Origin: Xylogone sp. PMI_703 | Lineage: Eukaryota > Ascomycota > Leotiomycetes | Assembly: GCA_021399445.1 (NCBI GenBank) | Contig: JAJTUQ010000001.1 | Coordinates: forward strand, 6,262,001 to 6,326,000 | Direction: 5' to 3' | DNA length: 64,000 nt | Part shown: piece after piece, positions 1-10,954 of the stretch | How the letters are laid out: every line of letters begins with the position of its first letter | Numbering within the stretch: the first letter of the stretch is position 1 | Notes under the pieces: generated by a model | Told to the model about the DNA's origin: nothing | The model's input: only the letters and a program-made list of their open reading frames with translations | Database searches by the model: none | Position numbers and translations under genes: made by a program

Positions 1-1
1 C

Positions 2-1597
2 ATGGCTGATACACCTTCGCTTCCTGCCCCGCTAGATTCACGGGAACAGCAGATCTTGGAACAGCTATCAAGGATACGCGATGAATTAACCCTCCTTAAG
101 CAGGACAAATCAACTTATGTCAAATCCTCCGACGTTATATCGCTCTATGATAGGGTGGTTGAACAGATAGAAAAGCTTCATGAGGTTCGAGCCGGCAAGC
201 CGCATGAGGAGAATCGGGGTGAGTTATAGATCATGAAGATTCGTTCCACTCTTCTAATATATCATTTTTGCAGTCGATAGGGTATTAGATAGCTGTTTTC
301 AACTGCTCTCGCTTTTCTTTATGACAATTGGGAAAAACAATGAGGCGCCGGCTGTATATGCCTTGACATCAACCATAAAGCGCTTACTCGATCACCTTAC
401 TGAGTCCGACCTATATTCGGCCAAGGATTTAGAACATATCTCCCATACACTTGACAAGCTCAAGAATATTGTGAAGAATGCTGCTTTAGATTCTACTTAC
501 TCGGAGACGATCATCACTCTTCTGTCTAATCGCTTAGCCTTATGTCAGGCTTCACTGGAAAATCTGCGAGACAAGCTGGAAAAACTAGGACAAGAACTAG
601 CACCTGTTCGTGAGAAACTGATATCGATATTACGCTCTATATCACTGGCAAATACAAGAAGCAAGGTATGCCATCTTATGGTCATTCGGATATAGCATAC
701 TAAGATGGTTTTTGTTTAGCTTCCAACGAGCGAAGTTGAGAGATTGCAAGATCAGCTAAAAGAGATTGCTGGAACACGAGTCGATGGAAAATTCATAACT
801 CCAACTGGCGAAGTGGCACAAGGTAGCGACGACTTTGCAGAGCTCCTGAACCGGTGCCTGGCTTGGTCAGAGATAGTATTAGAGCGGTATTTATCCCCTC
901 CGATTCCGAGAATTAGTTAGTACAGGACTAATAGTGTAAATATAACAGCAAAGGAGAAATACCGGAAGCCTTCGTTGGCGAATATAGAACACTTATTGAA
1001 ATCAGAAACCAATTGGAAAAGCTGTCTTTAACGCAAGCATGGTCTCTTAGAGAGACTGATTTATATGACTATCAGCGCCAGCTTGACAGAATTGACGAGA
1101 GTCGGGTTGATGGTAATTTCAAAGATGCAGATGGAAACTTTGCCGAGTTATATGTGCAGAGGGTACGTCCAATTCCGTTCGAAGACGGGGACCTAACTAA
1201 TTCAAAAGACACTCCTTTACCTTATACGCCGATGCTATGCGTATATCTATTACTTGATGGTTTCATCTGAGCCTGTATCTGAAGCACTCCTACCTATATA
1301 CAACCAACTTCAGACGCTGAAGAGATGCTTGCTCGAGGTCAAGAATTCAGGAGGTGTCAGTTCATCGCGGGAGCTCTATCCCTATAGTATGAAGGTTAGT
1401 TTAGATGGTGACTGCGTCATATCTAGTGAAGCTAATCCCAGTAATAGCTCAATTCCCTGGATAATATGAGAGTGGATGGTAAGTTCATGGTCGGGGACGA
1501 TATTCCCGATGGACAAGGTAGTGTCAATGAGCTCCTTGCAGAATGTTTCGAGCTTTGTTATGAGCTTCGGGTTGCAGCCGATGAAGGCGAAGAATAG
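2..1597 (+). CDS. DUF2408 / UPF0662 family protein (Cub1-like)
   Basis: Six exons: 2-218, 274-665, 720-886, 949-1162, 1209-1394, 1448-1597; the joined frame gives 441 residues. The protein is helical and contains three copies of a short signature beginning RVDG(K/N)F, followed by a stretch like GEVAQG..(F/N)ELL: near the end of exon 3, at the end of exon 4 and in exon 6. This spacing and the signature match the fungal DUF2408 (UPF0662) family, whose budding yeast member YPL260W/Cub1 has been linked to bleomycin sensitivity and proteasome function; the biochemical role is unknown. Family assignment is from memory of the motif, not a search. The ATG at base 2 is the first base-pair triplet available, so the true start could lie upstream of the window. 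Introns have CTAAC/CTAAT-like branch sites. The next gene is on the same strand about 490 bp downstream. Confidence 0.72.
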
Positions 1598-2091
1598 ATT
1601 CCTGAGCTGGACTTTGTTGCCCCTGGACAAGGGGTACTGGGTAATCGCTAATAGGCAGGTTGTTTATAACCAACTCTGTATTATAAAACCTTGTTTGATG
1701 GGGTGTTTAAGTTAAATGCCTAGAAGCTTGGGAGCGGCTAGGATTCTAGACGGCAATACCTTACGGAACAAAAATACTGTGTGGGTGTATTAGTGTGGAG
1801 ATTATGGGTATGTCAGCAAGTAATTTATAGTTACTAAATAATGGAATGAATTATTAGCATGCATAATTTTAAGTAACAAGCATAGGTGTTTATTATGGTG
1901 CCGAGGGAGCATAATAAAGATAAGGCTACAATCGCGCTCCTTCTGCCGAAACCAGGTGATTTACGCGAACGCGTTCAACTCTTAAAGCGCGTCCTACCCA
2001 CTTCCTGAAATCCTCAAGCGTCTCGAGGATTGATACCAGTCATTCAGAAGACATCAGAAATATCGAAATTATACAGCAATTTGAAGTCAAA
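1598..2091. other. Intergenic, 3' end of DUF2408 gene and upstream region of next gene
   Basis: About 490 bp with stop codons in all frames. AT-rich in the first half (3' untranslated/termination region), more mixed near 1920-2090. No repeat or RNA gene seen. Confidence 0.6.
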
Positions 2092-2888
2092 ATGTTTGGC
2101 ATTATGTCGAGTCCAGTGCATATACATCCTCAAAATCACACATTTAGTCCAATCGTCTCATCGCCGCTCTCGTGGCAATCGAAGTCTTCCCCTCTATCAC
2201 CACACAATACCAACTGCTCTCATCAATTCTACAACCACATGACATCCCCTACTCCATCTTCGCGCTCGAAAAGTCCACATCAATCAACCGAAACGCCATT
2301 TTCAAAGCGAACTATTAAGCCGAACCCTCTGTTACAGCGTAGTGGCAGCGATGGAAGGGAGGCCAGGCGCAAATTGTTTTTGAAGAAAGTAAGGTCAAAT
2401 TCTGAAGATAAGAGGTGGGAGAAGAGGGGTGGGGAAGATGAGATGATGCGCACAATCTGGATCGCGGAGCAGAGAAGACTGGCGGAGAAACAAGCCAGAG
2501 AAGCCATGGCTATACCAAGTGAGAGAGAGGAGGAAGAATTGGAGATACTCAATGCACTCACAGATGCGAGGACGTTAGGTACGTAACATCATGGGAGTTT
2601 ACTATCACCACCTACTAACTGGAAACAGATGAGATCATGGCAGATGAGGTTGCTAGAAAAGAGGAGGAGGAATTGGAAGCTTTATTGTCGCTGATGAATG
2701 AGCCCGACATGGCCAACGCTGCACAAAATCAGCAAAATAGATCGTCATATGATACGGCATATGGAAGCGATGAGGAGGACTATGACCTTCTTTTCGAAAA
2801 TGTCATCCAAAATGAGGTCAATGGTATACATGATTCACAACAGCAAGAGAATACTGTATTTGATCATGACATGATGGATATGAGCTAG
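2092..2888 (+). CDS. Unrecognised charged protein with acidic C-terminus
   Basis: Two exons, 2092-2578 and 2629-2888, joined in phase to give 248 residues; a second in-frame Met at 2104 is an equally good start (MSSPVHIH...). I do not recognise the protein. Residues 1-90 are Ser/Pro/Thr-rich and probably disordered; about 95-165 is a strongly charged helix with a basic block (RRKLFLKKVR) followed by Trp-containing and Glu-rich segments (EEEELEIL), continuing over the splice junction into a second Glu-rich helix (EEEELEALLSL). The last 60 residues contain an acidic-aromatic patch (GSDEEDYDLLFENV). The architecture suggests a nuclear or scaffold protein interacting through coiled coil and acidic tail, but this is inference. 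It lies tail-to-tail with PEX19, 168 bp away. Confidence 0.6.
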
Positions 2889-3056
2889 ACATTTGGAGAG
2901 GGTATCAAGGATTGGTTCAGGATATTTCACGACAGGCGTTCTGGGTGGTCAATATGGGATAGCTGGGGCGTTACTGGCGGCATGATAAATCTGTTTCGAG
3001 TGGTATAATTAGACGCCGAGTGCGTATGTTTATATTTTGACGTCAGAAATGACATC

Positions 3057-4132
3057 TTATTGTGTTGGGCATCCCTCTTCAGGTGCCCCAAAAGCCTCCT
3101 GCGCTGCAGCCATGTCTCCAACAAGATCAGCAGGCGGAGATCCAGCTTCTTGCATCTGGATCAATTAGTAAAATATTACATCACATGAATTGGATGTTTT
3201 ACTCACCTTTTGCATCCTTTCTACTATATATTCACGATCAGCTGCGTTAGAATCATTATATGTCTTCTGTTCAAACCTGCCAACAATTTCTGCCACCAAA
3301 GTCTGCTGTAATTTGTACCTCTTCATATCGTCCGGTGGGGTATTGTTGATGTTTTTCTCTATCCACCCTGGGAACTTATCGTGAAGTTCTTTCATCGGTT
3401 CGTACAGAATTTCCTTGTTTGTTAATTGCTCCATCATACCTAGGAGCATCTTTGAGAAGTCTTCTTCACTGCCTTCGCCATCAAAACCGCTTGCTTGCAT
3501 AGCTTTTAGCATTTCAGCTAGGATGTCATCTGTGGGTTCGGCAGCAGCGGCAGCGGTAGCTTGGTCCCCGGATGCTTGCATTCTCTCCATAGTTTTTCTG
3601 ATAGTATCTTGAAACGAATCTTCTGCTGCAGTTCCAGATGGTCCTGATTTACCAGAAGATGTGGCTGCTTTAGGAGAACTAGTTGATGTATCTTGCCCTT
3701 CCGCACCTCCAAGTTCTTTGAATATATTCTCCAATTGAGCTTGCATGTCGGGATTCTTATCCAGTTCGCCCATTAGCTCTGCCATCCCGGCTTGTAGCTG
3801 TTTCGAAAACTCTTCATCGGATATTCCAGCTGCAAAAGTGTCTTCATCTGTAGCCTTGGTCCTTTCAGGACCAGATGAAACGTTGCTTTCATCATTCAGT
3901 TTTGTTTCAGAGAACTCATCTAGCATATCTATGGACTAATATAAGATTAAGTAACTCTATAACGCTCGACATCGGGCTTACCATCTAAGTCATCCAAGTC
4001 ATCCTCATCTGGATCAGGGACAGCTTCAGGTATTGGTTCCTTGGCCGCGCTGGCTATATTGAGCTTTGATTCTGCAGGTTCGCTCTTACTCTGGGAGGAG
4101 TCTATAGGCTCCGCACTATGTTTTCCTTCCAT
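3057..4132 (-). CDS. PEX19: Peroxisomal membrane protein receptor/chaperone Pex19
   Basis: Three exons on the minus strand: 4132-3982, 3928-3207, 3155-3057; 323 residues. Pex19 binds newly made peroxisomal membrane proteins in the cytosol and delivers them to Pex3 on the peroxisome or ER. The N-terminal part carries the family signature DPDEDDLDDLDDMLDEFS, which spans the first splice junction, then a long low-complexity Ser/Ala linker, and a C-terminal helical cargo-binding domain containing YEPMKELHDKFPGW. The protein ends in CPTQ, a CaaX box expected to be farnesylated, as in known Pex19 proteins; this short last exon confirms the 3' splice choice. I chose the Met at 4132 because it gives the usual length; an in-frame upstream Met at 4237 would add 35 residues unlike the family. 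Head-to-head with UBC9. Confidence 0.95.
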
Positions 4133-4698
4133 ATCAAGTTCTAATGGCAGGGACTGTGAAAGGATATCTGCACGGTACTGATCAAGTATTCCTTGATTGA
4201 AGAGTGAGTTACACCACGTGTGGAGGATGTGTGTCACTAGTAGACTGATCTATGATACAGGACTGCATACGGAACCTTTTCACAGGATTGTCTCTTGAAT
4301 TCTTAAAAATCCCTGGATCTCCGCATGAAATTCGTGAATAAGGAAGCATTGCCCTACCAGTGTTGGTCAGGCATGCCGAGGCTGTACTTTAGTAGACCCC
4401 TCCAAGCCTCTATACTATTTTCGTACTAGCGTATTTCGTGGCTGAGAGAGCAGGCCGATCCAGCTTTCTGCAGGGTTCTTCCAATCATTTATTGCTCACC
4501 TACTCAATTTCGAACTTCAGCACTATAGCTTTCTCAAACTGTGTACGGTTATTGGTGGCAAAGCTCATTCACATGACAGGAATTCCTTTACTTATTGGGC
4601 TCCTGCATTGGATTTAGCATACAGAGTCGTCGCACATTTCTCAGCCTTGTGTATACACCGAGAGGCGGACCTAAAAGAAGAAAGCGAAATTTCAAGAT
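4133..4698. promoter_or_regulatory. Shared upstream region of PEX19 (-) and UBC9 (+)
   Basis: 566 bp between two divergent starts. No open frame of note. Contains the 5' untranslated sequences of both genes and presumably both promoters. I see no recognisable upstream element. Confidence 0.5.
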
Positions 4699-5331
4699 AT
4701 GGCCTCGTCACTTTGCCAAAACCGTCTCCAGGAGGAACGGTATGTTTATGATACTATTATACTTCGGATGAGATATTGATGGGTGTGTAGGAAGCAGTGG
4801 CGACGCGATCATCCGTTTGGCTTTTATGCTAAACCGCAAAGAAACGCGCAAGGTGTTCTCGACTTGAAGGTTTGGGAATGTGGTATACCGGGGAAGGAAA
4901 AGACTCTATGGGAAGGGGGCCTTTTCAAGCTCAGCGTGGTATTTCCCGACGGTGAGTCTTGAGAAAGAAAGCCATGCCGCAGAACTTCACTGACGGAAGG
5001 CACAGAATATCCAACCAAACCGCCAAAATGTATGTTCCTGGCGAATGGTGAAGTAGTGATATGACTAACATGCTTAGGCAAATTTGTTCCGCCTCTCTTC
5101 CATCCGAACGTGTATCCTTCCGGGACTGTCTGCTTGTCAATACTTAACGAAGAAGAAGGATGGAAGCCTGCGATTACGATCAAACAAATTCTACTTGGTG
5201 TCCAAGATCTGCTTGATGATCCAAATCCCGACTCTCCAGCCCAAGCTGAAGCATATAGCTTATACAAGAAGGACAGGGCGGCTTACGAGAGCAAGATCAA
5301 GCGCATTGTTAGAGATAATCCAGCACCCTAA
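4699..5331 (+). CDS. UBC9: SUMO-conjugating enzyme E2 (Ubc9)
   Basis: Four exons: 4699-4739, 4791-4951, 5006-5029, 5078-5331; 159 residues, the normal family length. Ubc9 takes SUMO from the Uba2-Aos1 E1 as a thioester and transfers it to lysines, mostly in the nucleus. The N-terminal helix ends in [13 protein letters not shown], the core has [14 protein letters not shown] and [21 protein letters not shown], and the catalytic cysteine sits in [14 protein letters not shown] after the HPN motif. The C-terminal helices ([14 protein letters not shown]) are also typical. Exon 3 is only 24 nt and encodes the YPTKPPK stretch; skipping it would delete 8 residues without shifting frame. Identification is secure because nearly every block of the family is present. 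Confidence 0.97.
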
Positions 5332-5908
5332 GGATCCTGGTATGATCGTGTGCTTCTGGTTTTCTGGGTTGAGGCGGGCGTTCAGTGAGATTTCTTACTG
5401 CATGGGATTGATTTTGCTTACACCAGGTTACGGGTGTGCGATTATGGGAGAGATAAGATGATGACAGTACACGAGGCGGCTTGGTTGGACGATTCAATCA
5501 ATGCTTACGCCCCATCGTTATCATTATTACACTAAGCTAGGAACCGAACGGCTGCATCTTGCGCCGTACCCCAGACAAAGCTTCAGATCTAGGGAATGAG
5601 TCACGAAAGTAGAGCAGAATTACACTAATAAATATTAAATTTTTTTCAACTTCCCTATCAGTCGAACCTGAGGTGAATTAATTAATTTATCTCCATAAAT
5701 ACGGGCGTATGATTAGCCAGCTAGGTCAGCAGCTATTATTATCCACTCGTGCCACTAATACACTATGGCTTATTGGCCGAAATCGGCTATTTAAATATTC
5801 CACCAAGGCCCGCCGTCTCTAGAAACTTTCAACAACTGCTTTATTGAAGCATTGCAAGCTCGCAAGTCACTAGATTTTGCAGCACTACATTGTGGTATAG
5901 CTTCAATC
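5332..5908. promoter_or_regulatory. UBC9 3' region and asparagine synthetase promoter
   Basis: 577 bp with no gene. AT-rich tract with TTTTTTT at about 5640. A perfect TGAGTCA at 5597-5603 lies 306 bp upstream of the asparagine synthetase ATG. Confidence 0.5.
5597..5603. promoter_or_regulatory. CPC1/GCN4-type bZIP site (TGAGTCA)
   Basis: Exact TGAGTCA core 306 bp upstream of the asparagine synthetase start. Gcn4/CPC1/CpcA factors bind this sequence and activate amino-acid biosynthetic genes, ASN genes included. A 7-mer can occur by chance, but position and gene fit. Confidence 0.5.
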
Positions 5909-8131
5909 ATGTGTGGAATTTTTGCTTGCCATTGGTATGTAAATTCAACGCCCACAGCTTCTCTTTTTCGTCCTTAGTGGGGGCCCCGCTATCCATACAT
6001 CAGATGTTGATAGTAGACACAGTCATCCAGATGTCAAGGCTTTTAAGCCTACGGCCCTGAAAATGGCCAAACAGTAAGTATACTCTATTCTGAGTGATAT
6101 AGAGTAGAATTGACCAGATACAAAGGGTTCGCCATCGTGGTCCTGACTGGAGTGCGTGACTCACACTTTTCCAACATTTTTTGGTTTAACGTACTAAGAC
6201 TGGCGCAGGTGGAAATGTCACAAAGAAGAATACAAGTATGTCTCTGCGCAATATGTTTTCCCCAAATACTGATGGTTTTTAGTTCTTGCCCATGAGCGTT
6301 TGAGTATTGTTGGCGTTGGTAAGTCTTGATCGACTTAGCTATAGCTATCGTTACTCATTGAGTGTAGACAGCGGAGCGCAGCCTCTTATTAGTGACGATG
6401 AAAAACTCGTCCTAGCTGTCAATGGCGAGATCTATAACCATCGTCTCATTCGAAAGCACCTAAAGAAACCGTACCCATTCAGGACCCATTCCGATTGCGA
6501 AGTCATAATTCCGCTGGTCAGTAGAGTGGAAGCTCTTTCAGAAATAGCAGGGGCTAATCCTTGAGCAGTATAGGGAACATGACATAGATGCTCCGAAATA
6601 CCTTGACGGCATGTTCTCCTTCGTTCTGTACGATGAGACCCAGGACAGAACAATCGCTGCAAGAGACCCGATTGGAATAACTAGCTTTTATATTGGGCGA
6701 TCTAGCAAGACACCGGGGGCTGTCTACTTCGCATCTGAGCTAAAGTGTCTCTTTCCAGTCTGCGACAAAGTCGAGTGGTTCCCCCCTGGACACGTTTATG
6801 ATTCAAAAACGGATCAAATCACTAGATACTTCAACCCCTCCTGGTGGGATCCTACGAACGTTCCTTCTACACCGGTAGACTATAAACTTCTGCGTGAGAC
6901 ATTCGAGAAATCAGTCCGCAAAAGGTTGATGGCAGAGGTACCATATGGTGTCCTGCTATCTGGAGGTCTAGACTCCAGCTTAGTTGCTGCCATTGCGCAG
7001 CGGGAGACTTTGCGTTTGAAGGCCGCTGCGCTGGCTCAGAATGGTAATACTGAGTCGCCCGAAGGTCTCGTGGGTATTGATGATGATGATAAGCTGTCAA
7101 CTGTTACTTACTTACCCCAACTCAACTCCTTTTCGATTGGCCTGCCCGGCTCTCCAGACACAATTGCGGCAAAGGAAGTTGCAAAATTCCTTGGCACCAA
7201 ACATCATGATATGACCTTTACCATCGAGGATGGTTTGAACGCTTTATCAGATGTTATCTTCCACCTAGAGACCTATGATGTGACCACTATTCGAGCATCA
7301 ACACCTATGTTCCTCTTGTCAAGAAAAATCAAGGCAATGGGTGTGAAGATGGTTCTGAGTGGAGAGGGAAGTGATGAAATTTTCGGAGGCTATCTATATT
7401 TCCATGCTGCACCAGATAAGAAGGCTTTCCATGAGGAAACCGTCCGCAGAGTTAAGAATCTGCATTTGGCAGATTGTCTAAGGGCCAACAAGTCAACATC
7501 TGCTTGGGGAGTTGAGGCTCGTGTACCTTTCCTTGACAAGGAGGTAAGTATCGTCTACATTCTGTTGTGTCATTGACTGACGATGTATGGAATAGTTTTT
7601 GAACGTTGCAATGAACATTGATCCCGCCGATAAGATGATAACCAAAGATAGAATTGAGAAATATATTCTCCGCAAGGCATTTGATGTTTCTGATGAACCA
7701 GGAGCAGAACCTTATCTACCACACAACATCTTATACAGACAGAAGGAGCAATTCAGTGATGGTGTCGGTTATGGCTGGATTGATGCCCTCAAGGATAATG
7801 CGGAACTTCACGTTACGGATGAAATGATGAAGAACCCTAAACCAGAGTGGGGTGATGATATTCCAGATTCGAAAGAAGCGTAAGTTGTAATCTGGGGTAG
7901 ACGAAACATTCAATTCTAATTAAACGCAGATATTGGTATCGATTGATGTTTGACGAGCACTTCCCTCCATATTGTGCGGAAACCGTTATGAGATGGACCC
8001 CAACATGGTCGAAACAGACTGATCCCAGCGGAAGGTATGTCATTGCATGCAGTACGTGTTCGCAACATTCACTGAGACTTTCCAGGGCCATTTCTATTCA
8101 CAACGCTAAGTATGAGGATGCCGAAAAATGA
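5909..8131 (+). CDS. ASN1: Asparagine synthetase (glutamine-hydrolysing)
   Basis: Ten exons: 5909-5934, 6023-6073, 6126-6151, 6209-6235, 6283-6318, 6368-6516, 6569-7543, 7596-7879, 7930-8034, 8086-8131; 574 residues. Makes asparagine from aspartate, glutamine and ATP in the cytosol. The N-terminal glutaminase domain begins MCGIFA, with Cys2 as nucleophile after Met removal, followed by [19 protein letters not shown] and [10 protein letters not shown]. The synthetase domain has the ATP-pyrophosphatase loop [13 protein letters not shown] and [14 protein letters not shown]. The 5' third is cut into six exons of 26-149 nt, several under 40 nt; splice sites were set by matching the strongly conserved glutaminase blocks, and all phases close. 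The last residues ([14 protein letters not shown]) match the family C-terminus. A TGAGTCA site upstream and a TGACTCA inside intron 3 suggest general amino-acid control. Confidence 0.97.
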
Positions 8132-8705
8132 GTCTCCAGGACGCTGCATTTTGGGTGCCGATTTGATTGATAGATTTCAATTTTTTTTATAGATATCTTC
8201 CAGGATGTACGGGGTCACAGAGCGGGTTGAATCCAGTCGTGTATATATTTTCTTACGAGGTGCTGAAGTGATAGTTCAAATCAATCATGCAATGGTTATG
8301 AAACCCCCTTGGAAAATAGATTTTCTGTGATAAATGTGCACGCATTGTTCCACGTTGCCCTCTTGAAGAGATTGAACATTATGCTCAGAAGCTTAACCTA
8401 AACCCTGGGTGGTAAGAAGACGACTTGGCACCACCCCGCCAAAATGCGTGCTGTTGCGCTTGTTTTATGCAACAGCACCAGAAGGAAGTTTTAGCCTAAG
8501 GCGAAGACACCACTCTGAGGACCAATGGAAATAGCACATGCCCTAGTCCGATCTTTTCCGTTTCGTTGCGCATAATTTCCGTCGTCGTCGAACCAACGTC
8601 TGGCTTTTAAAGTATCAACACACTCCTGACAACCACAAATTTGTTCAACCTCAATTCGTCCCTCTGTTCAATTGTGCTGCCTCTTAACCGCATCTTAATA
8701 TCACA
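8132..8705. promoter_or_regulatory. ASN1 3' region and porin promoter
   Basis: 574 bp without a gene. Contains a 7-bp inverted repeat GGGTGGT...ACCACCC around 8406-8435 and a pyrimidine-rich stretch before the porin ATG, usual for a highly expressed fungal gene. Confidence 0.5.
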
Positions 8706-9896
8706 ATGTCTATCCCAGCATTCGCAGATATCGCGAAGTCCTCGAACGACGTAATTATTCCAGAAGCTCCTGTGGGCTTAGTTTGGAAGCTAACCCAACG
8801 TAGTTGCTCAACAAGGACTTCTACCACCTCTCTGCATCCGCCCTTGAAGTCAAGAGCAACACCCCAAACAATGTTGCTTTCAAGGTGACTGGCAAGAGCA
8901 CACATGATGGAGCCACCAGCGGCTTGGTAAGACTTATAACTTTATCCTAGGAGCTTGAAAAATGGCTGATGGCCGATTTACCCAAATAGTTGGAGGCTAA
9001 GTACACCGACAAACCTACTGGTACGAAACCCCCAAAGCTGTCATTTAATTTTTATACGAAATATGCGAAGCCGCGTTTTCTTAACTATATGGTCGGACTG
9101 CAGCCTGGTTTTGCGCAATTACTGATGTTCTACCGCCGTACAGGCTTAACCGTTACCCAATCATGGAATACCGTCAATGCTCTTGACACCAAGATTGAGC
9201 TCAACGATACTATCGCCGCAGGCCTCAAGGCTGAGGTTCTCGGTTCTTTCCTCCCTTCCACACAGGCAAAAGGCGCAAAGCTTAACCTCCACTTTAAGCA
9301 AGCCAATTTCCACGGTCGTGCGTTCTTTGACCTTCTCAAAGGCCCAACCGCCAGTGTTGATGCCGTAATTGGGCAAGATGGCTTCTTGGCCGGTGCTTCT
9401 GCTGGTTATGATGTACAAAAGGCTGCTATCACCAATTACTCCGCAGCCATTGGCTACTCTGTCCCACAGTACACTGCTGCCATCACAGCCTCCAACAACC
9501 TTAGCGTTTTTTCTGCTTCATACTACCACAAGGTTAACTCCCAAGTTGAGGCTGGCGCCAAGGCTACTTGGGACTCTAAGAGCGGCAACCAAGTTGGCCT
9601 TGAAGTTGCGAGCAAGTACAGACTCGACCCTGTCTCTTTTGCTAAGGTAAAATGAAAACTGAACGCTCGTTGTCTCTGTACTTATATGTTTCATAGATCA
9701 AGATCAATGATCGTGGTGTAGCGGCTGTCGCCTATAATGTCCTCCTCCGACCAGGTGTTACTCTTGGACTTGGCGCTTCATTTGATACCCAGAAGCTCGA
9801 CCAAGCTACACACAAGGTTTGCGCCCCGTATCTATAAATGAGTGTGAACCAAGCTAACTAAATCAGATTGGCACAAGCTTCACATTCGACGCATAA
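8706..9896 (+). CDS. POR1: Mitochondrial outer membrane porin (VDAC)
   Basis: Six exons: 8706-8750, 8804-8926, 8990-9020, 9144-9646, 9697-9816, 9867-9896; 283 residues, the standard length for this 19-strand beta barrel that passes metabolites across the outer mitochondrial membrane. The N-terminal helix is MSIPAFADIAKSSNDLLNKD, followed by alternating amphipathic strands, the GLK motif in AAGLKAEVLGSF, and the C-terminal strand ending GTSFTFDA with the beta-signal pattern. Introns 1-2 and 4-5 are ordinary. Intron 3 (9021-9143, 123 bp) is a multiple of three and has no stop in the reading frame, so unspliced transcript would encode a 324-residue protein with 41 extra residues. I removed it because the family sequence runs continuously from PTG to LTVTQSW. 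Confidence 0.96.
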
Positions 9897-10129
9897 AATG
9901 GCGATATCGACATTGATGGGGGAAAAAGGAGAACCCCATGTGCGACGAATCTACTTTCATGAAAATGACCTTTCACATAGAATTGCCTGCATTGTATCAG
10001 AAGATGGATTGTATGTAGTATAATATGCGGAAGCGAACACTAGGAGCATGTGATGCTTTCTAATTAAAAAAGAACTGGCATTTCTCGTTACACCTCGTGT
10101 CTTCATCTGTGTCATGTAAAACTAAAATC

Positions 10130-10954
10130 TTATTTCCACAGGAGAAAGGAAGGTATTGCTATTCCAAGCGAGATGATCCCACCTACAAATAGGAAGTTCA
10201 CCAGTATACCTGAAGTGGGAGGATCCAGGTAGTCTTGTGTTGCTCTCCTTTGTTTCCTCTGGGCATGCTTCTCGTGCGTCCTCAAGTGCCCTTCTCGGTC
10301 AAAATGTGGTACATCTTGTTCATCACCAAAGGGATTTTGCCCAGGGCCCATTCCAGCATACTGATTACTTCCTGATCCAGGAGTGGAATTCGCGTTACTT
10401 GCAGTGCTTCCCTCATGTGCCGCCTGGCGTTTCGCACTATGCGCGCCCCACCCGCCGCTGCGATAGAAACTCGGTGGCGGCCCTTGGAAGTGAGTCCTTC
10501 TCTTACTCAATCCAGTAGCAGGTCGTCCACCAGCGGGTCCGGAGGAATGATAAGATCCTCGATGTGTCCGAGCATGGTGAGTATCCTGAGACGCCAAAAT
10601 CTCTTTGTCATATAGCGCTCGCTTTGCAGGTATGCTTAAAACGCCGTATGCTTCAGAGATCTTCACGAACTTAGAAGACGCCTCTGGGTCATTTGGGTTC
10701 CGGTCAGGATGATGCTCCTTTGATAGCTTGTAGAAAGAGCTATATAACGGTCACAAAATAAGCGCCAGATGTCTAGTAGATAGGAATTGGGAGACATACG
10801 CCTTCACCTCTTTTGGCGTCGCATTGGTTGATATATTTAAGGTCTCGTAATGGTTGTGACTGTGAGGATGGATTCGCGTGAGCTGTGTAGTGCTAGTATG
10901 AAATAGTCTGTGAGAATGGCGAGGAATTGGGGGGTGGATAGAACGGCCTGGCAT
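10130..10954 (-). CDS. J-domain (DnaJ) protein with C-terminal membrane segment, probably mitochondrial
   Basis: Two minus-strand exons, 10954-10800 and 10739-10130, giving 254 residues. The N-terminus is basic and Ser/Thr/His-rich without acidic residues, compatible with a mitochondrial presequence. The J domain follows (about residues 35-100): HYETLNISTNATPKEVKA, the diagnostic HPD in SKEHHPDRNP, and AYGVLSIPAKRALYD. The middle is Gly/Ser/Pro-rich; the tail has one hydrophobic segment (about 230-250, GILVNFLFVGGIISLGIA). J proteins stimulate Hsp70 ATPase. The layout resembles fungal inner-membrane J proteins such as Jid1, but the exact orthologue is uncertain. It is tail-to-tail with the porin gene and head-to-head with methionine aminopeptidase 2. 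Confidence 0.88.

Noticed and set aside
8388..8410. CCTAAACCC, reminiscent of telomeric CCCTAA repeat
   Set aside because: One partial unit only, between two housekeeping genes; chance match.
10237..10615. Plus-strand frames of 66-93 codons
   Set aside because: Antisense shadows of the J-protein coding exon.
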